Source of the DNA: PBB1 sp965229345
GTDB taxonomy: Bacteria > Pseudomonadota > Gammaproteobacteria > Burkholderiales > Burkholderiaceae_C
DNA: 64,000 nucleotides
NCBI GenBank assembly: GCA_965229345.1
Contig: OZ245872.1
Coordinates: forward strand, 806,001-870,000
Direction: 5' to 3'
Positions 1 to 8,985 of the stretch are shown here, one piece after another. Made by a program: the position numbers and the translations under genes. The notes below the pieces were generated by a model. The model was not told where the DNA came from. It did not search any database and worked only from the letters and a program-made list of their open reading frames with translations. How positions within the stretch are numbered: position 1 is the first letter of the stretch; every line of letters starts with the position of its first letter.

Positions 1-133
1 CGATGCGCCCTTGCCGTCGGCCGATTACCGCGCTCGCCTGACGATCTACCCGGCACTGGTGCACCTCTCGCTGGAGGTCAACCGGTGCCCGCACGCACCT
101 CAGGCGTCAGTGGCGTTCAACGCCTCCCACTGA
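1..133 (+). CDS. 3' end of an unidentified gene (partial)
   Basis: The frame beginning at base 2 stays open to a TGA at 131-133 and has strongly GC-biased third codon positions over its first 30 codons, like the real genes nearby. Only about 43 C-terminal residues are visible. The stretch RARLTIYPALVHLSLEVN is loosely reminiscent of the C-terminus of fructosamine-kinase-like proteins (RL..Y..L.HL.L), but this is too little to name a function. Its last 34 bases overlap the 3' end of murU on the other strand, so the two genes converge. Confidence 0.4.
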   Translation, partial: DAPLPSADYRARLTIYPALVHLSLEVNRCPHAPQASVAFNASH

Positions 134-822
134 GCCGGCGTGCCGACGTTTTCCCAGGGGCCTCGGTAGATTTCGGCCGTCACTCGCTGCGCCCGCATCG
201 CGGAAAACAGCAAGGGCCCGAGCGCGCAGCGGGTGCCCGGTGCCATGCCGTCGAACAGTGCGGCGCGGCACAGCGCGATGTTCGCGTAGGTCCAGCGCTG
301 GCCGTCGGGGCCCACGCCGTCGGCCAGGCCGAGGCCGTCAGCGGTGAGTCCGAAATCGCCTTGCGGGTGATACGGCGGGTTCGGCACCAGCCACAGGTGG
401 GCGAGCCGATCGCTGGCGGCAAACCGCTGTGCCAGCGTGGCATCGAAGCGAAAGCCCGGCATGTAGATGTCGCCTGACACTGCCCAGAAGCAGTCGGCGT
501 CAGGCGCCTGCGTCGCGCCGCGCAGCAGCGGCAGTGCGGTCGCAATGCCCCCGGCTGTTTCGAGCGCGCCGCCATGGTCGCGGCCTTCGCGCGAGTAATG
601 CAGCGACAAGCCGAAACGCGAGCCATCGCCCAGCGTGTCGACGATCTGATCCTCCAGCCAGGCGGTGTTGACGACGACGTCACGGATGCCGTCGCGCGCC
701 AGCGCGTGGAGATGCCATTCGATCAGTGGCTTGCCGCGTACCGGCAGCAGCGGCTTGGGCGTGACATCGGTCAGCGGGCGCATGCGTTCGCCACGGCCAG
801 CCGCCAGCACGATGGCTTTCAC
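100..822 (-). CDS. murU: N-acetylmuramate alpha-1-phosphate uridylyltransferase (MurU-like nucleotidyltransferase)
   Basis: A 240-residue sugar-phosphate nucleotidyltransferase. The N-terminus shows the pyrophosphorylase signature AIVLAAGRGERMRPLT followed by PKPLLPV, and length and motif fit MurU, which makes UDP-MurNAc from MurNAc-1-phosphate in the cell-wall recycling route that bypasses de novo synthesis. The GTG at 822 is chosen because it places the signature at residue 4, as in homologues. An ATG at 882 preceded by GGAGGG would add about 20 residues and leave only 60 bp for two divergent promoters. The usual partner amgK is not adjacent in the visible sequence. A generic GlmU/RmlA-like nucleotidyltransferase is the main alternative. 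Confidence 0.8.
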   Translation of the reverse strand: MKAIVLAAGRGERMRPLTDVTPKPLLPVRGKPLIEWHLHALARDGIRDVVVNTAWLEDQIVDTLGDGSRFGLSLHYSREGRDHGGALETAGGIATALPLLRGATQAPDADCFWAVSGDIYMPGFRFDATLAQRFAASDRLAHLWLVPNPPYHPQGDFGLTADGLGLADGVGPDGQRWTYANIALCRAALFDGMAPGTRCALGPLLFSAMRAQRVTAEIYRGPWENVGTPAQWEALNATDA

Positions 823-877
823 AGGGCAGCGCTCGATGGGCCGCTGTCGAGGTCGGCGATGGAGGTCGGGCAGGGCA

Positions 878-906
878 TTCATCAAATTATCGAGCCCTCC
901 TAGAAT
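878..906 (+). promoter_or_regulatory. candidate sigma70 promoter of tkt
   Basis: TTCATC (878-883), a 17-nt spacer, then TAGAAT (901-906) lies 36 nt upstream of the tkt start. The -10 box is good and the -35 box is weak. The -10 sits in a short palindrome, CTAGAATCTAG. Confidence 0.4.
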
Positions 907-942
907 CTAGGGTTTCTATCGACCGCCTCCTCAGGGACTCGC

Positions 943-2970
943 ATGGCTTTCACCGCGTCAGACCACCCCACCTCCCTGATGGCCAACGCCATCCGCGCCC
1001 TGACGATGGACGCCGTGCAGCAGGCCAATTCCGGCCACCCCGGCGCGCCCATGGGCATGGCCGACATCGCGGTCGCGCTGTGGAGCCGGCACCTCAAGCA
1101 CAACCCCGGCAACCCGCACTGGGCCGACCGCGACCGCTTCGTGCTGAGCAATGGGCACGGCTCGATGCTGATCTACGCGCTGCTGCACCTCACCGGCTAT
1201 GCGCTGCCGATGAGCGAGCTGCGCAACTTCCGCCAGCTGCACAGCAAGACGCCGGGCCACCCCGAGGTCGGCATCACGCCGGGCGTGGAAACCACCACCG
1301 GCCCGCTGGGCCAGGGCATCACCAACGCGGTCGGCTTCGCGCTGGCCGAAAAGCTGCTCGCGGCCGAGTTCAACCGGCCCGGCCACACCATCGTCGACCA
1401 CCACACCTACGCCTTTCTCGGCGACGGCTGCCTGATGGAGGGCATCAGCCATGAAGCCTGCGCGCTGGCCGGCGCCTGGAAGCTGAACAAGCTGATCGCG
1501 CTGTACGACGACAACGGCATCAGCATCGATGGACAGGTCAAGCCCTGGTTCATCGACGACACGCCGAAGCGCTTCGAGGCTTACGGCTGGAACGTCATCG
1601 CCCATGTCGACGGCCACGATGTCGATGCGGTCGATGCCGCGATCGCCAAGGCGAAGCTGGCTGACAAGCCGACGCTGATCTGTTGCAAGACCACCATCGG
1701 CAAGGGCTCGCCGAACCGCGGTGGCACCGCCAAAGCGCACGGTGAGGCCTTGGGCGCCGAAGAAATCAAGCTGACCCGCGAAGCGCTGGGCTGGACCAGC
1801 GAGCCCTTTGTCATCCCCGAAATCGTCTACGAGCAGTGGGACGCACGCCACAGCGGCCTGGCGGCAGAGTCGGCCTGGGTCGATGCCTTCGAGGCCTACG
1901 GCAAGGCCTACCCCGAACTGGCGCTCGAATACGTGCGCCGTGTCGAGGGCCAGCTGCCGAAGAACTTTGCGCAGGTCGCCGTGGACGCCGCCCTCGCGGC
2001 CCACACCAAGGCCGAGACCGTGGCCAGCCGCAAGGCCAGCCAGATCGCGCTGGAGGCGTTCACCAAGGCCCTGCCTGAATTGCTCGGCGGCAGCGCCGAC
2101 CTGACCGGCTCGGTCTTCACCAACACCAGCAGCACGCCGGCGCTGCGCTTCGGCGATGACGGCGCAAGCAACGGTGGCCGCCACATCAACTACGGCGTGC
2201 GCGAGTTCGGCATGGCGGCGATCATGAACGGCGTGGCGTTGCACGGCGGCTTCATCCCCTACGGCGGCACCTTCCTGACCTTCAGCGACTACAGCCGCAA
2301 CGCGGTCCGGATGGCCGCGCTGATGAAGCTGCGGGTGGTGCATGTGTTCACCCACGACAGCATCGGCCTGGGCGAAGACGGTCCGACGCACCAGTCGGTC
2401 GAACACGTGGCCTCGCTGCGGCTGATCCCGGGCCTCGATGTCTGGCGCCCGGCCGACACCGCCGAGACCGCGATCGCCTGGACCTGCGCACTGCTGAACC
2501 ACGACCGCCCGACGGCGCTGGTGCTGTCGCGTCACAACCTGCCGTATGCGCCGAAGAGCGGCCTCGACGACATCTCGAAGGGTGCCTACGTGCTGGCCGA
2601 GCCGAGCGAGGTCGGGCTGAAGAAGAAGGCGCAGGCAGTGATCATCGCCACCGGCTCCGAGGTCAGCCTCGCGCTGCATGCGCAGCAACTGCTGGCGCAG
2701 CAGAAGGTGGCGGTGCGGGTCGTGTCGATGCCCTCCACCACGGTGTTCGATCGCCAGAGCGTGGCCTACAAGAGCAGCGTGCTGCCCAAGGGCCTGCCGC
2801 GCATCGCGGTCGAGATGGGCGTGACCGACGGCTGGTGGAAGTACGGCTGCGCGGCCGTCGTCGGCATCGACACCTACGGCGAATCGGCCCCGGCGCCGGT
2901 GCTGTTCAAGCATTTCGGCTTCACGGCCGACAACGTGGTCGCGACGGTGCTGCGCGCGCTCAAGCGCTGA
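943..2970 (+). CDS. tkt: transketolase
   Basis: A 675-residue, full-length transketolase (E. coli TktA is about 660). It moves two-carbon ketol units between sugar phosphates in the non-oxidative pentose phosphate pathway, or the Calvin cycle where present, using thiamine diphosphate. Visible marks are GHPGAPMGMADI near residue 31, the thiamine-diphosphate/Mg motif starting GDGCLMEG at residue 160, and the REFGMAAIMNG segment carrying the catalytic glutamate near 421. The ATG at 943 follows an AGGGA ribosome-binding site. gap follows after 32 nt on the same strand, so the two are probably co-transcribed as a central-carbon pair. Confidence 0.96.
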   Translation: MAFTASDHPTSLMANAIRALTMDAVQQANSGHPGAPMGMADIAVALWSRHLKHNPGNPHWADRDRFVLSNGHGSMLIYALLHLTGYALPMSELRNFRQLHSKTPGHPEVGITPGVETTTGPLGQGITNAVGFALAEKLLAAEFNRPGHTIVDHHTYAFLGDGCLMEGISHEACALAGAWKLNKLIALYDDNGISIDGQVKPWFIDDTPKRFEAYGWNVIAHVDGHDVDAVDAAIAKAKLADKPTLICCKTTIGKGSPNRGGTAKAHGEALGAEEIKLTREALGWTSEPFVIPEIVYEQWDARHSGLAAESAWVDAFEAYGKAYPELALEYVRRVEGQLPKNFAQVAVDAALAAHTKAETVASRKASQIALEAFTKALPELLGGSADLTGSVFTNTSSTPALRFGDDGASNGGRHINYGVREFGMAAIMNGVALHGGFIPYGGTFLTFSDYSRNAVRMAALMKLRVVHVFTHDSIGLGEDGPTHQSVEHVASLRLIPGLDVWRPADTAETAIAWTCALLNHDRPTALVLSRHNLPYAPKSGLDDISKGAYVLAEPSEVGLKKKAQAVIIATGSEVSLALHAQQLLAQQKVAVRVVSMPSTTVFDRQSVAYKSSVLPKGLPRIAVEMGVTDGWWKYGCAAVVGIDTYGESAPAPVLFKHFGFTADNVVATVLRALKR

Positions 2971-3002
2971 CCCCGATCGAATTCAACTCCCAGGACATTG
3001 CA

Positions 3003-4001
3003 ATGACCATCAAGATCGGCATCAACGGCTTCGGCCGCATCGGGCGCATGGTGTTTCGCGCGGCCATCCAGAACTTCAACGACATCGAAGTCGTCGCCAT
3101 CAACGACCTGCTGGAACCCGACTACCTGGCCTACATGCTGGGCTACGACTCGGTGCATGGCCGCTTCCAGGGCACGATCGCGGTCGAGGGCAGCACGCTG
3201 ATCGTCAACGGCAAGAAGATCCGCCTGACCGCGCTGAAGGATCCGGCCGAGCTGAAGTGGAACGAGGTCGGTGCCGACATCGTCGTGGAAGCCACCGGCC
3301 TGTTCCTGACGAAAGAAACCGGGCAGAAGCACATCGCCGCAGGCGCGAAGAAGGTGATCTTCTCGGCGCCGTCGAAAGACGACACGCCGATGTTCGTCTA
3401 CGGCGTGAACCACGGCACCTACAAGGGCGAGGCCATCATCTCGAACGCGTCGTGCACCACCAACTGCCTGGCCCCGGTGGCCAAGGTGCTCAACGACAAG
3501 TGGGGCATCAAGCGGGGCCTGATGACGACCGTGCATGCGGCAACCGCCACGCAAAAGACGGTGGACGGCCCTTCGAACAAGGACTGGCGCGGCGGCCGCG
3601 GCATCCTCGAGAACATCATCCCGTCGTCCACCGGCGCGGCCAAGGCGGTGGGCGTGGTGATCCCCGAGCTCAACAAGAAGCTCACCGGCATGTCCTTCCG
3701 TGTGCCGACCTCCGACGTGTCGGTGATCGACCTGACGGTCGAGCTCGTCAAGGAAGCCAGTTACGCCGAGATCTGTGCCGAGATGAAGGCGCAGTCGCAG
3801 GGCGCGCTGAAGGGCGTGCTCGGTTACACCGAAGACAAGGTCGTCTCGACCGATTTCCGCGGCGAGCCGATGACGTCCGTGTTCGACGCAGATGCAGGCA
3901 TCGCGCTCGACAGCACCTTCGTCAAGATCGTCGCCTGGTACGACAACGAATGGGGCTACTCGAACAAGGTGCTGGAGATGGTGCGGGTGGTCGCGAAGTA
4001 A
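3003..4001 (+). CDS. gap: glyceraldehyde-3-phosphate dehydrogenase, type I
   Basis: 332 residues, the normal length for NAD-dependent phosphorylating GAPDH of glycolysis and gluconeogenesis. The N-terminal Rossmann motif INGFGRIGRMVFRA and the catalytic NASCTTNCLAP segment (nucleophile Cys151) are intact, as is the C-terminal WYDNEWGYSNKVL. The start ATG at 3003 is 32 nt after the tkt stop, consistent with a tkt-gap operon. An in-frame GTG far upstream inside tkt is ignored because GAPDH begins with the MTIKIGING motif. The next gene converges from the other strand 39 nt downstream. Confidence 0.97.
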   Translation: MTIKIGINGFGRIGRMVFRAAIQNFNDIEVVAINDLLEPDYLAYMLGYDSVHGRFQGTIAVEGSTLIVNGKKIRLTALKDPAELKWNEVGADIVVEATGLFLTKETGQKHIAAGAKKVIFSAPSKDDTPMFVYGVNHGTYKGEAIISNASCTTNCLAPVAKVLNDKWGIKRGLMTTVHAATATQKTVDGPSNKDWRGGRGILENIIPSSTGAAKAVGVVIPELNKKLTGMSFRVPTSDVSVIDLTVELVKEASYAEICAEMKAQSQGALKGVLGYTEDKVVSTDFRGEPMTSVFDADAGIALDSTFVKIVAWYDNEWGYSNKVLEMVRVVAK

Positions 4002-4040
4002 CACGCGCCCATCAGCCCGCTGCCCCGTCCGCTGCAGTGA

Positions 4041-4679
4041 TCAGCGCGCGGTGCAGGGCGTGAAGCTGCGGCCCACGACACTGGCGGGCAGCGCTTCCAG
4101 CACCGCCACCTCGCCAGGGGTGGCATCGATGCGCAAGTGATGCTGCGGCGCCGATGGGGCGCTTGCCGCATCGGCCGTGATCTGCACCCACCGGCGGGCA
4201 ATGCGGCGGGTTTTGGCATTGGCAGCCAGCGCGGTTTCTGCTGCGGCCAGCTCGACGCCATTGAACGGCCCGGCTTCCAGGCACCGCGTACCGGGTGGCG
4301 GGGGCGGTGGTGGGGTGGGTGCCAGAACCACCGCCGACCCCGCTGAAGCGGCCACCGCCGAATCTGGGAGCGCCGCCGAGGCGCCGGCCTCGACAGCCGA
4401 CGCGGCCTCTGACGCCGCGCTCCCGGGCGCACTGGCTGCGCCGACGCTGCTGGCGCTGGCCTCTGGCGCCGTCGCCGCGGAAGCGCTGACGGCAGGGGTC
4501 GATGCGGCAACCGGTGGTCGCAGCAATTGCACGGACTCGGGATTCACCTGCCGTGACAGCCGCTCCGGTTCGCGTTCGCCCCCTGCCGGGCTGCCATCGC
4601 CCTTCCCGAGTCCGCCCTGCGACCAGACGAAGAAGACCAGGTTCGCCAGCAGCAAGGCCAGCAGCAGGCCTCTCAGCAT
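4041..4679 (-). CDS. membrane-anchored Ala/Pro-rich protein, SPOR-like, downstream of birA
   Basis: 212 residues of unproven function. The N-terminus has one hydrophobic helix (LLLALLLANLVFFVW, about residues 4-20), predicting an inner-membrane anchor. A long Ala/Ser/Pro-rich linker follows (about 50-135), ending in a seven-proline run. A C-terminal domain begins around RCLEAGPFNG and ends RSFTPCTAR; two cysteines flank it. The GPF element and the position right after birA resemble small proteins sometimes annotated as SPOR/sporulation-related in Burkholderiales, but I cannot confirm a SPOR fold. The ATG at 4679 is 4 nt beyond the birA stop, so it is the last gene of the SET-birA operon. Confidence 0.75.
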   Translation of the reverse strand: MLRGLLLALLLANLVFFVWSQGGLGKGDGSPAGGEREPERLSRQVNPESVQLLRPPVAASTPAVSASAATAPEASASSVGAASAPGSAASEAASAVEAGASAALPDSAVAASAGSAVVLAPTPPPPPPPGTRCLEAGPFNGVELAAAETALAANAKTRRIARRWVQITADAASAPSAPQHHLRIDATPGEVAVLEALPASVVGRSFTPCTAR

Positions 4680-4683
4680 GGTG

Positions 4684-5685
4684 TCAGCAAGCCCCTGCGG
4701 CGGGGCGCAGCCGAACGCTGACCTCGCCCGACATGACTTCGCGCAGCCCGTCGCCGGGTACGCGCACGCGCAGGGCTCCCGTGTTGGACACGCCTTCGGC
4801 GACACCTTCGATGCCACTCGCCGTGCGGACCAGCGCTTCGGAGCCCGCCACACCGGCAGCGCCCGCGTGCACGGCCCGGCCGCGCAGCACATCACGCGCT
4901 GCGAAGCGATCGGCAAAGCCGGCGAACCCCTCGCGCCCGAAGCGCTGCAATGCGTCGACCAGCGGCACGACAACGCGCGCCAGAACCTGCGGTGCGCTGG
5001 CGCCGGGGTCGATCTCCTGCAGGCAGGCAAAGCCGCTGCTGGCCTGTGCATGGGCCAGGGACAAGGGCAGCACGTTCAGACCGATCCCGACCACCGCCAG
5101 CCGCATGTCGCCGGCCGGTACGGTTTCGATCAGCAAGCCGCCGAGCTTGCGGCCTTCGGCGCTGCTGCCACCGGCCGGCATCAGCCACAGATCGTTCGGC
5201 CATTTGATGCCGATCCAGGGCGTGTTCGCAGCCTCGGTGCTCGTGGCGTCGCTTGCGCATCCTGCCGGGTCGAGGGCATCGGCCAACGCCACCCCGACCG
5301 CCAGCGAGAAACCGGACCAATCGACAGGCGACAGCGGTATCGCCAGCGAAAACGTCAGCGAGGCCACCGCTTCGGACTGCCAGACCCGGCCCTGCCGGCC
5401 GCGCCCCTGCGTCTGGTGCTCGGCCACCAGCAGGCACGGCTGGTGGTCTGCGGTACGCCGCCCGAACGCCTGGCTTTCGGTGCTGCGGCGCACCTGGGCG
5501 AGGTCGCCCTCGAACGACAGCCGGGTCGCGACGCGTGCCCGCTCGAGCAGCGCCGAATTGGTCGATGCGATCTCGGAGACCACCTCGATGCTCAGGTTCG
5601 GCAGGCGGGGCGCCAGCTGGTGATACAGCTGCTCGACGTTCCAGTTCAGACCATGATCGGCGGTGAGCGACGCAGAGGAGTTCAT
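4684..5685 (-). CDS. birA: biotin--[acetyl-CoA-carboxylase] ligase
   Basis: 333 residues. It activates biotin as biotinyl-AMP and attaches it to the biotin carboxyl carrier protein of acetyl-CoA carboxylase. The biotin-binding loop GRGRQGR, the catalytic segment KWPNDL and the N-terminal element EIASTNSALL are present. I see no convincing N-terminal winged-helix domain (the ligase core starts near residue 30), so this is probably a group I, non-repressor BirA. The ATG at 5685 overlaps the stop of the upstream SET-domain gene (ATGA), implying translational coupling. The product list of the operon (SET protein, BirA, anchored protein) does not by itself suggest a shared pathway. Confidence 0.93.
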   Translation of the reverse strand: MNSSASLTADHGLNWNVEQLYHQLAPRLPNLSIEVVSEIASTNSALLERARVATRLSFEGDLAQVRRSTESQAFGRRTADHQPCLLVAEHQTQGRGRQGRVWQSEAVASLTFSLAIPLSPVDWSGFSLAVGVALADALDPAGCASDATSTEAANTPWIGIKWPNDLWLMPAGGSSAEGRKLGGLLIETVPAGDMRLAVVGIGLNVLPLSLAHAQASSGFACLQEIDPGASAPQVLARVVVPLVDALQRFGREGFAGFADRFAARDVLRGRAVHAGAAGVAGSEALVRTASGIEGVAEGVSNTGALRVRVPGDGLREVMSGEVSVRLRPAAGAC

Positions 5686-6188
5686 CGTGATTTCGGTGCC
5701 AGCATGGTGCCGCGACAGGAGGGGCTGCCGCAACGGCAGGCGTATTGCTTCTTCAGTTTCGCCGTCTGCCGCTCATCGAGCACCAGACCGTAGTCGTAGA
5801 ACAACTCATCGCCCGGCTGCAGATCGCGCAAGGCCCGGATGAACACCCGCCCGTCGGTTTCATCGGCCTGGCAGTTGGGCTCGCAGGCGTGGTTGATCCA
5901 GCGCGAACTGTTGCCACCGACCTTGGCATCGATCACCCGTCCGCCGTCCAGACTGAAGTAGAAGGTATGGTTGGGGTCGTCGGGATCGTGCGGATGGCGG
6001 CGCAAGGCCTCGGGCCAGTCGATGACCTCGCCGGTGTACTCGATGATCTGTTCGTCGCGGGCGATCGGTGCGACTGCGAAGACGCCTCGACCATGCACGC
6101 TGCTGCGCCGTACCTGGATGCGCCGTTTCGATGTGTGGGGGGAGCTGTTTCGCACCGTCACTTGCGTCATCGACTTCTTTGGGTACAT
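5682..6188 (-). CDS. SET-domain protein-lysine methyltransferase
   Basis: 168 residues, essentially a bare SET domain with a post-SET tail. Visible elements are HGRGVFAVAPI (SET N motif), EYTGEVI, SSRWINHACEPNC (the NHxCxPN cofactor/pseudoknot motif), DELFYDYG and the zinc-binding CRCGSPSCRG post-SET cluster. SET enzymes transfer methyl groups from S-adenosylmethionine to lysines; the target here is unknown. The first ATG is at 6188. A second ATG at 6170, preceded by AAAGAAG, is an equally good start. The stop overlaps the birA start by 4 bp. SET proteins are patchily distributed in bacteria and abundant in eukaryotes; a ribosomal-protein or other non-histone substrate is possible. Confidence 0.88.
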   Translation of the reverse strand: MYPKKSMTQVTVRNSSPHTSKRRIQVRRSSVHGRGVFAVAPIARDEQIIEYTGEVIDWPEALRRHPHDPDDPNHTFYFSLDGGRVIDAKVGGNSSRWINHACEPNCQADETDGRVFIRALRDLQPGDELFYDYGLVLDERQTAKLKKQYACRCGSPSCRGTMLAPKSR

Positions 6189-6315
6189 TGAAATTGTGGG
6201 CGTGCGCCCGTGCGTGTGTGCGCGCGAGACGGTGAATTGTAGAGAGGCGCACGTTGCGCATCGAGCCGGTGTCGATCAACCCCACGACACCCTTCCAGCG
6301 TTCTGACCAGAAAAC

Positions 6316-8934
6316 ATGACCAAGACTTTGATCATTGCCGAGAAGCCCAGCGTCGCACAGGACATCGTGCGTGCGCTCACCCCCGTGGCTGGCAAGTTCG
6401 ACAAGCAAGCCGATCATTTCGAAAACGACCGCTATGTCGTCACCTCGGCGGTGGGCCACCTGGTGGAGATCAAGGCGCCGGAGGAGTTCGACGTCAAGCG
6501 CGGCAAGTGGAGCTTCAACAACCTGCCGGTGATCCCGCCGCACTTCGACCTGGCCCCGATCGACAAGGCCAAGTCGCGGCTGCAGGCGGTCGTCAAGCTG
6601 GTCAAGCGCAAGGACGTGACGGCGCTGATCAACGCCTGCGACGCGGGCCGCGAGGGCGAGTTGATCTTCCGGCTGATCGTGCAATACGCGGGCAGCGAGA
6701 AGAAGCCGATCGACAAGCCCATCCAGCGTCTGTGGCTGCAGAGCATGACGCCGCAGGCCATCCGCGACGGCTTTGACAAGCTGCGCGGTGACACCGAGAT
6801 GCAGGGCCTGTCGGATGCGGCGCGCAGCCGCAGCGAGGCCGACTGGCTGGTTGGCATCAACGGCACCCGCGCGATGACCGCGTTCAATTCCCGCGATGGG
6901 GGCTTCTTCCTGACCACGGTGGGCCGCGTGCAGACGCCCACCCTCAGCGTGGTGGTCGAGCGCGAGGAAAAGATCCGCAAGCACGTCTCGCGACCGTACT
7001 GGGAGATCAAGGCCACCTTTGCGGCGGTGGCCGGCGAGTACGACGGCAAGTGGTTCGACCCGAAGTGGAAGAAGAACCCCGACGACCCCGAACTGCGCAA
7101 CGACCGCGTGTGGAACGAGGCCGATGCGCAGGCCATCGCGCAGGCGGTTCGTGGGCAGCCCGCCCATGTCACTGAAGAAGCGAAGCCGAGCTCGCAGAGC
7201 GCGCCGGGTCTGTACGACCTGACCACCTTGCAGCGCGAAGCCAACTCGCGCTTCGGCTTCAGTGCCAAGACCACGCTGTCGATCGCGCAGGCGCTGTACG
7301 AGAAGCACAAGGTGCTGACCTACCCGCGTACCGACAGCAAGGCCCTGCCCGAGGACTACCTGCCGGTGGTCAAGGACACGATGGCGATGCTGGCCGACGA
7401 AGACCTGCCCGGACCGCTGCGGGCCTTGTCGGGCCACGCCCGCAAGGCGCTCAACGACGGCTATGTGAAGCCCAACAAGCGCATCTTCGACAACGCCAAG
7501 GTGTCGGACCACTTCGCGATCATCCCGACGCTGCAGGCACCCAAGAGCCTGACCGAGATCGAGGCCAAGCTCTACGACATGGTCGTCAAGCGCTTCCTCG
7601 CGGTGTTCTATCCCCCGGCCGAGTTCATGGTCACCACGCGCATCTCGACCGTGAAAGCCACCGACAAGGAGATCAGCTTCCAGACCAACGGCAAGGTGAT
7701 GGTCAAGCCGGGCTGGCTGGCGGTCTACGGCCGCGAAGCACAGGAAGACGACGCCAATCTGGTGGCGGTGGCCCCTGGCGAGGTGGTGCGCACCGAGAAC
7801 GTCGACGTCAACCCGCTGAAGACCAAGCCGCCGGCGCGCTACACCGAAGCCACGCTGCTGAGTGCGATGGAAGGTGCCGGCAAATTGATCGACGACGACG
7901 AACTGCGCGAGGCGATGGCCGAGAAGGGTCTGGGCACGCCAGCCACGCGCGCGCAGACGATCGAAGGGCTGATCCTCGAGAAGTACATCGTGCGCGAGGG
8001 CCGTGAGCTGATCCCTACCGCCAAGGCGTTTCAGCTGATGACGCTGCTGCGCGGCCTGCAGGTCGAAGAGCTGACCAAGCCCGAGCTGACCGGCAACTGG
8101 GAGTTCCAGCTGGCCGAGATGGAAAAGGGCAAGTTGAGCCGCGAGACCTTCATGGCCGAGATCGCCAAGATGACCGAGCGCGTCGTGGCCAAGGCGAAGG
8201 AATACGACCGCGACACGATCCCCGGCGATTACGCGACGCTCGCCGTGCCCTGCCCGAACTGCGGCGGCGTGGTGAAGGAGAACTACCGCCGCTACACCTG
8301 CGTGGGCAAGGAAGGCGCGGTCGCGCCGGAGAGCGGCGAGGGTGCGGGCTGCGGTTTCAGCATCAGCAAGATTCCCGGCAGCCGCAGCTTCGAGTTGCCC
8401 GAGGTCGAGGCCTTCATCGCGAACAAGAAGATTGGCCCGCTCGAAGGCTTCCGCTCCAAGGCCGGTTGGCCGTTCACCGCCGAGATCAAGCTCGTCTACG
8501 ACGACGAGATCAAGAACTGGAAGCTCGAGTTCGATTTCGGCGACGATGCCAAGGCCGAGGCCGGCGAGCCGGTCGACTTCTCCGAGCAGGAGCCGCTGGG
8601 CCACTGCCCGAAGGACCAGGGCAAGGTCTACGAGCATGGCACCAGCTATGTGTGTGAACACGCGGTCGGTGCCAACGTCACCTGCGACTTCAAGAGCGGC
8701 AAGATCATCCTTCAACAGCCGGTGCCGCGCGAGCAGATGACCAAGTTGCTGCTGACCGGCAAGACCGACCTGCTGGAGAACTTCGTGTCCAACAAGACCC
8801 GACGCAAGTTCAAGGCGCGCCTGGCCTTCGACGCGAAGGAAGGCAAGGTCAGCTTCGAGTTCGAGCCACGGCCGGCCAAGCCGGCGGCCAAGGGCGCAGC
8901 GGCCAAGAAGGTGGCCGCGAAGAAGTCGGCTTAA
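6316..8934 (+). CDS. topB: DNA topoisomerase III
   Basis: 872 residues. A type IA topoisomerase that decatenates DNA by nicking one strand through a tyrosine. The Toprim start LIIAEKPSVAQDI (residues 4-16), the acidic DAGREGELIF motif near 110, and the active-site segment LTYPRTDSK (Tyr336) are all present. After the roughly 600-residue core comes a single four-cysteine zinc ribbon (CPNCGG at 646 onward), then repeated 'GPLEGFRSKAGWPF'-type C-terminal modules, and finally a Lys/Ala-rich basic tail. It is longer than E. coli TopB (about 650 residues) because of these C-terminal additions, which are common in Burkholderiales. The start ATG at 6316 is supported by the conserved N-terminus. Confidence 0.95.
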   Translation: MTKTLIIAEKPSVAQDIVRALTPVAGKFDKQADHFENDRYVVTSAVGHLVEIKAPEEFDVKRGKWSFNNLPVIPPHFDLAPIDKAKSRLQAVVKLVKRKDVTALINACDAGREGELIFRLIVQYAGSEKKPIDKPIQRLWLQSMTPQAIRDGFDKLRGDTEMQGLSDAARSRSEADWLVGINGTRAMTAFNSRDGGFFLTTVGRVQTPTLSVVVEREEKIRKHVSRPYWEIKATFAAVAGEYDGKWFDPKWKKNPDDPELRNDRVWNEADAQAIAQAVRGQPAHVTEEAKPSSQSAPGLYDLTTLQREANSRFGFSAKTTLSIAQALYEKHKVLTYPRTDSKALPEDYLPVVKDTMAMLADEDLPGPLRALSGHARKALNDGYVKPNKRIFDNAKVSDHFAIIPTLQAPKSLTEIEAKLYDMVVKRFLAVFYPPAEFMVTTRISTVKATDKEISFQTNGKVMVKPGWLAVYGREAQEDDANLVAVAPGEVVRTENVDVNPLKTKPPARYTEATLLSAMEGAGKLIDDDELREAMAEKGLGTPATRAQTIEGLILEKYIVREGRELIPTAKAFQLMTLLRGLQVEELTKPELTGNWEFQLAEMEKGKLSRETFMAEIAKMTERVVAKAKEYDRDTIPGDYATLAVPCPNCGGVVKENYRRYTCVGKEGAVAPESGEGAGCGFSISKIPGSRSFELPEVEAFIANKKIGPLEGFRSKAGWPFTAEIKLVYDDEIKNWKLEFDFGDDAKAEAGEPVDFSEQEPLGHCPKDQGKVYEHGTSYVCEHAVGANVTCDFKSGKIILQQPVPREQMTKLLLTGKTDLLENFVSNKTRRKFKARLAFDAKEGKVSFEFEPRPAKPAAKGAAAKKVAAKKSA

Positions 8935-8943
8935 GAGCGAGTC

Positions 8944-8985
8944 GAGCGCAGGGGCCCCGGAGCGGGGCCACCCGAGGCCGCGCTC
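8944..8985. terminator. nested hairpin between convergent topB and GAF gene
   Basis: GAGCGC (8944-8949) pairs with GCGCTC (8980-8985), enclosing a second stem GGCCCCG/CGGGGCC (8953-8959 with 8963-8969). No T-run follows, so this could be a bidirectional terminator or 3' stabiliser rather than a classical intrinsic terminator. Confidence 0.4.

Noticed and set aside
958..2913. 650-codon open frame opposite tkt
   Set aside because: Same explanation: shadow of a GC-rich gene, no family motif.
5860..8715. Very long open frame (about 950 codons) on the minus strand opposite topB
   Set aside because: It is antisense to a clear topoisomerase, has no recognisable motif, and the His/Asp/Leu/Gly-rich composition is what high-GC codon bias produces on the antisense strand.
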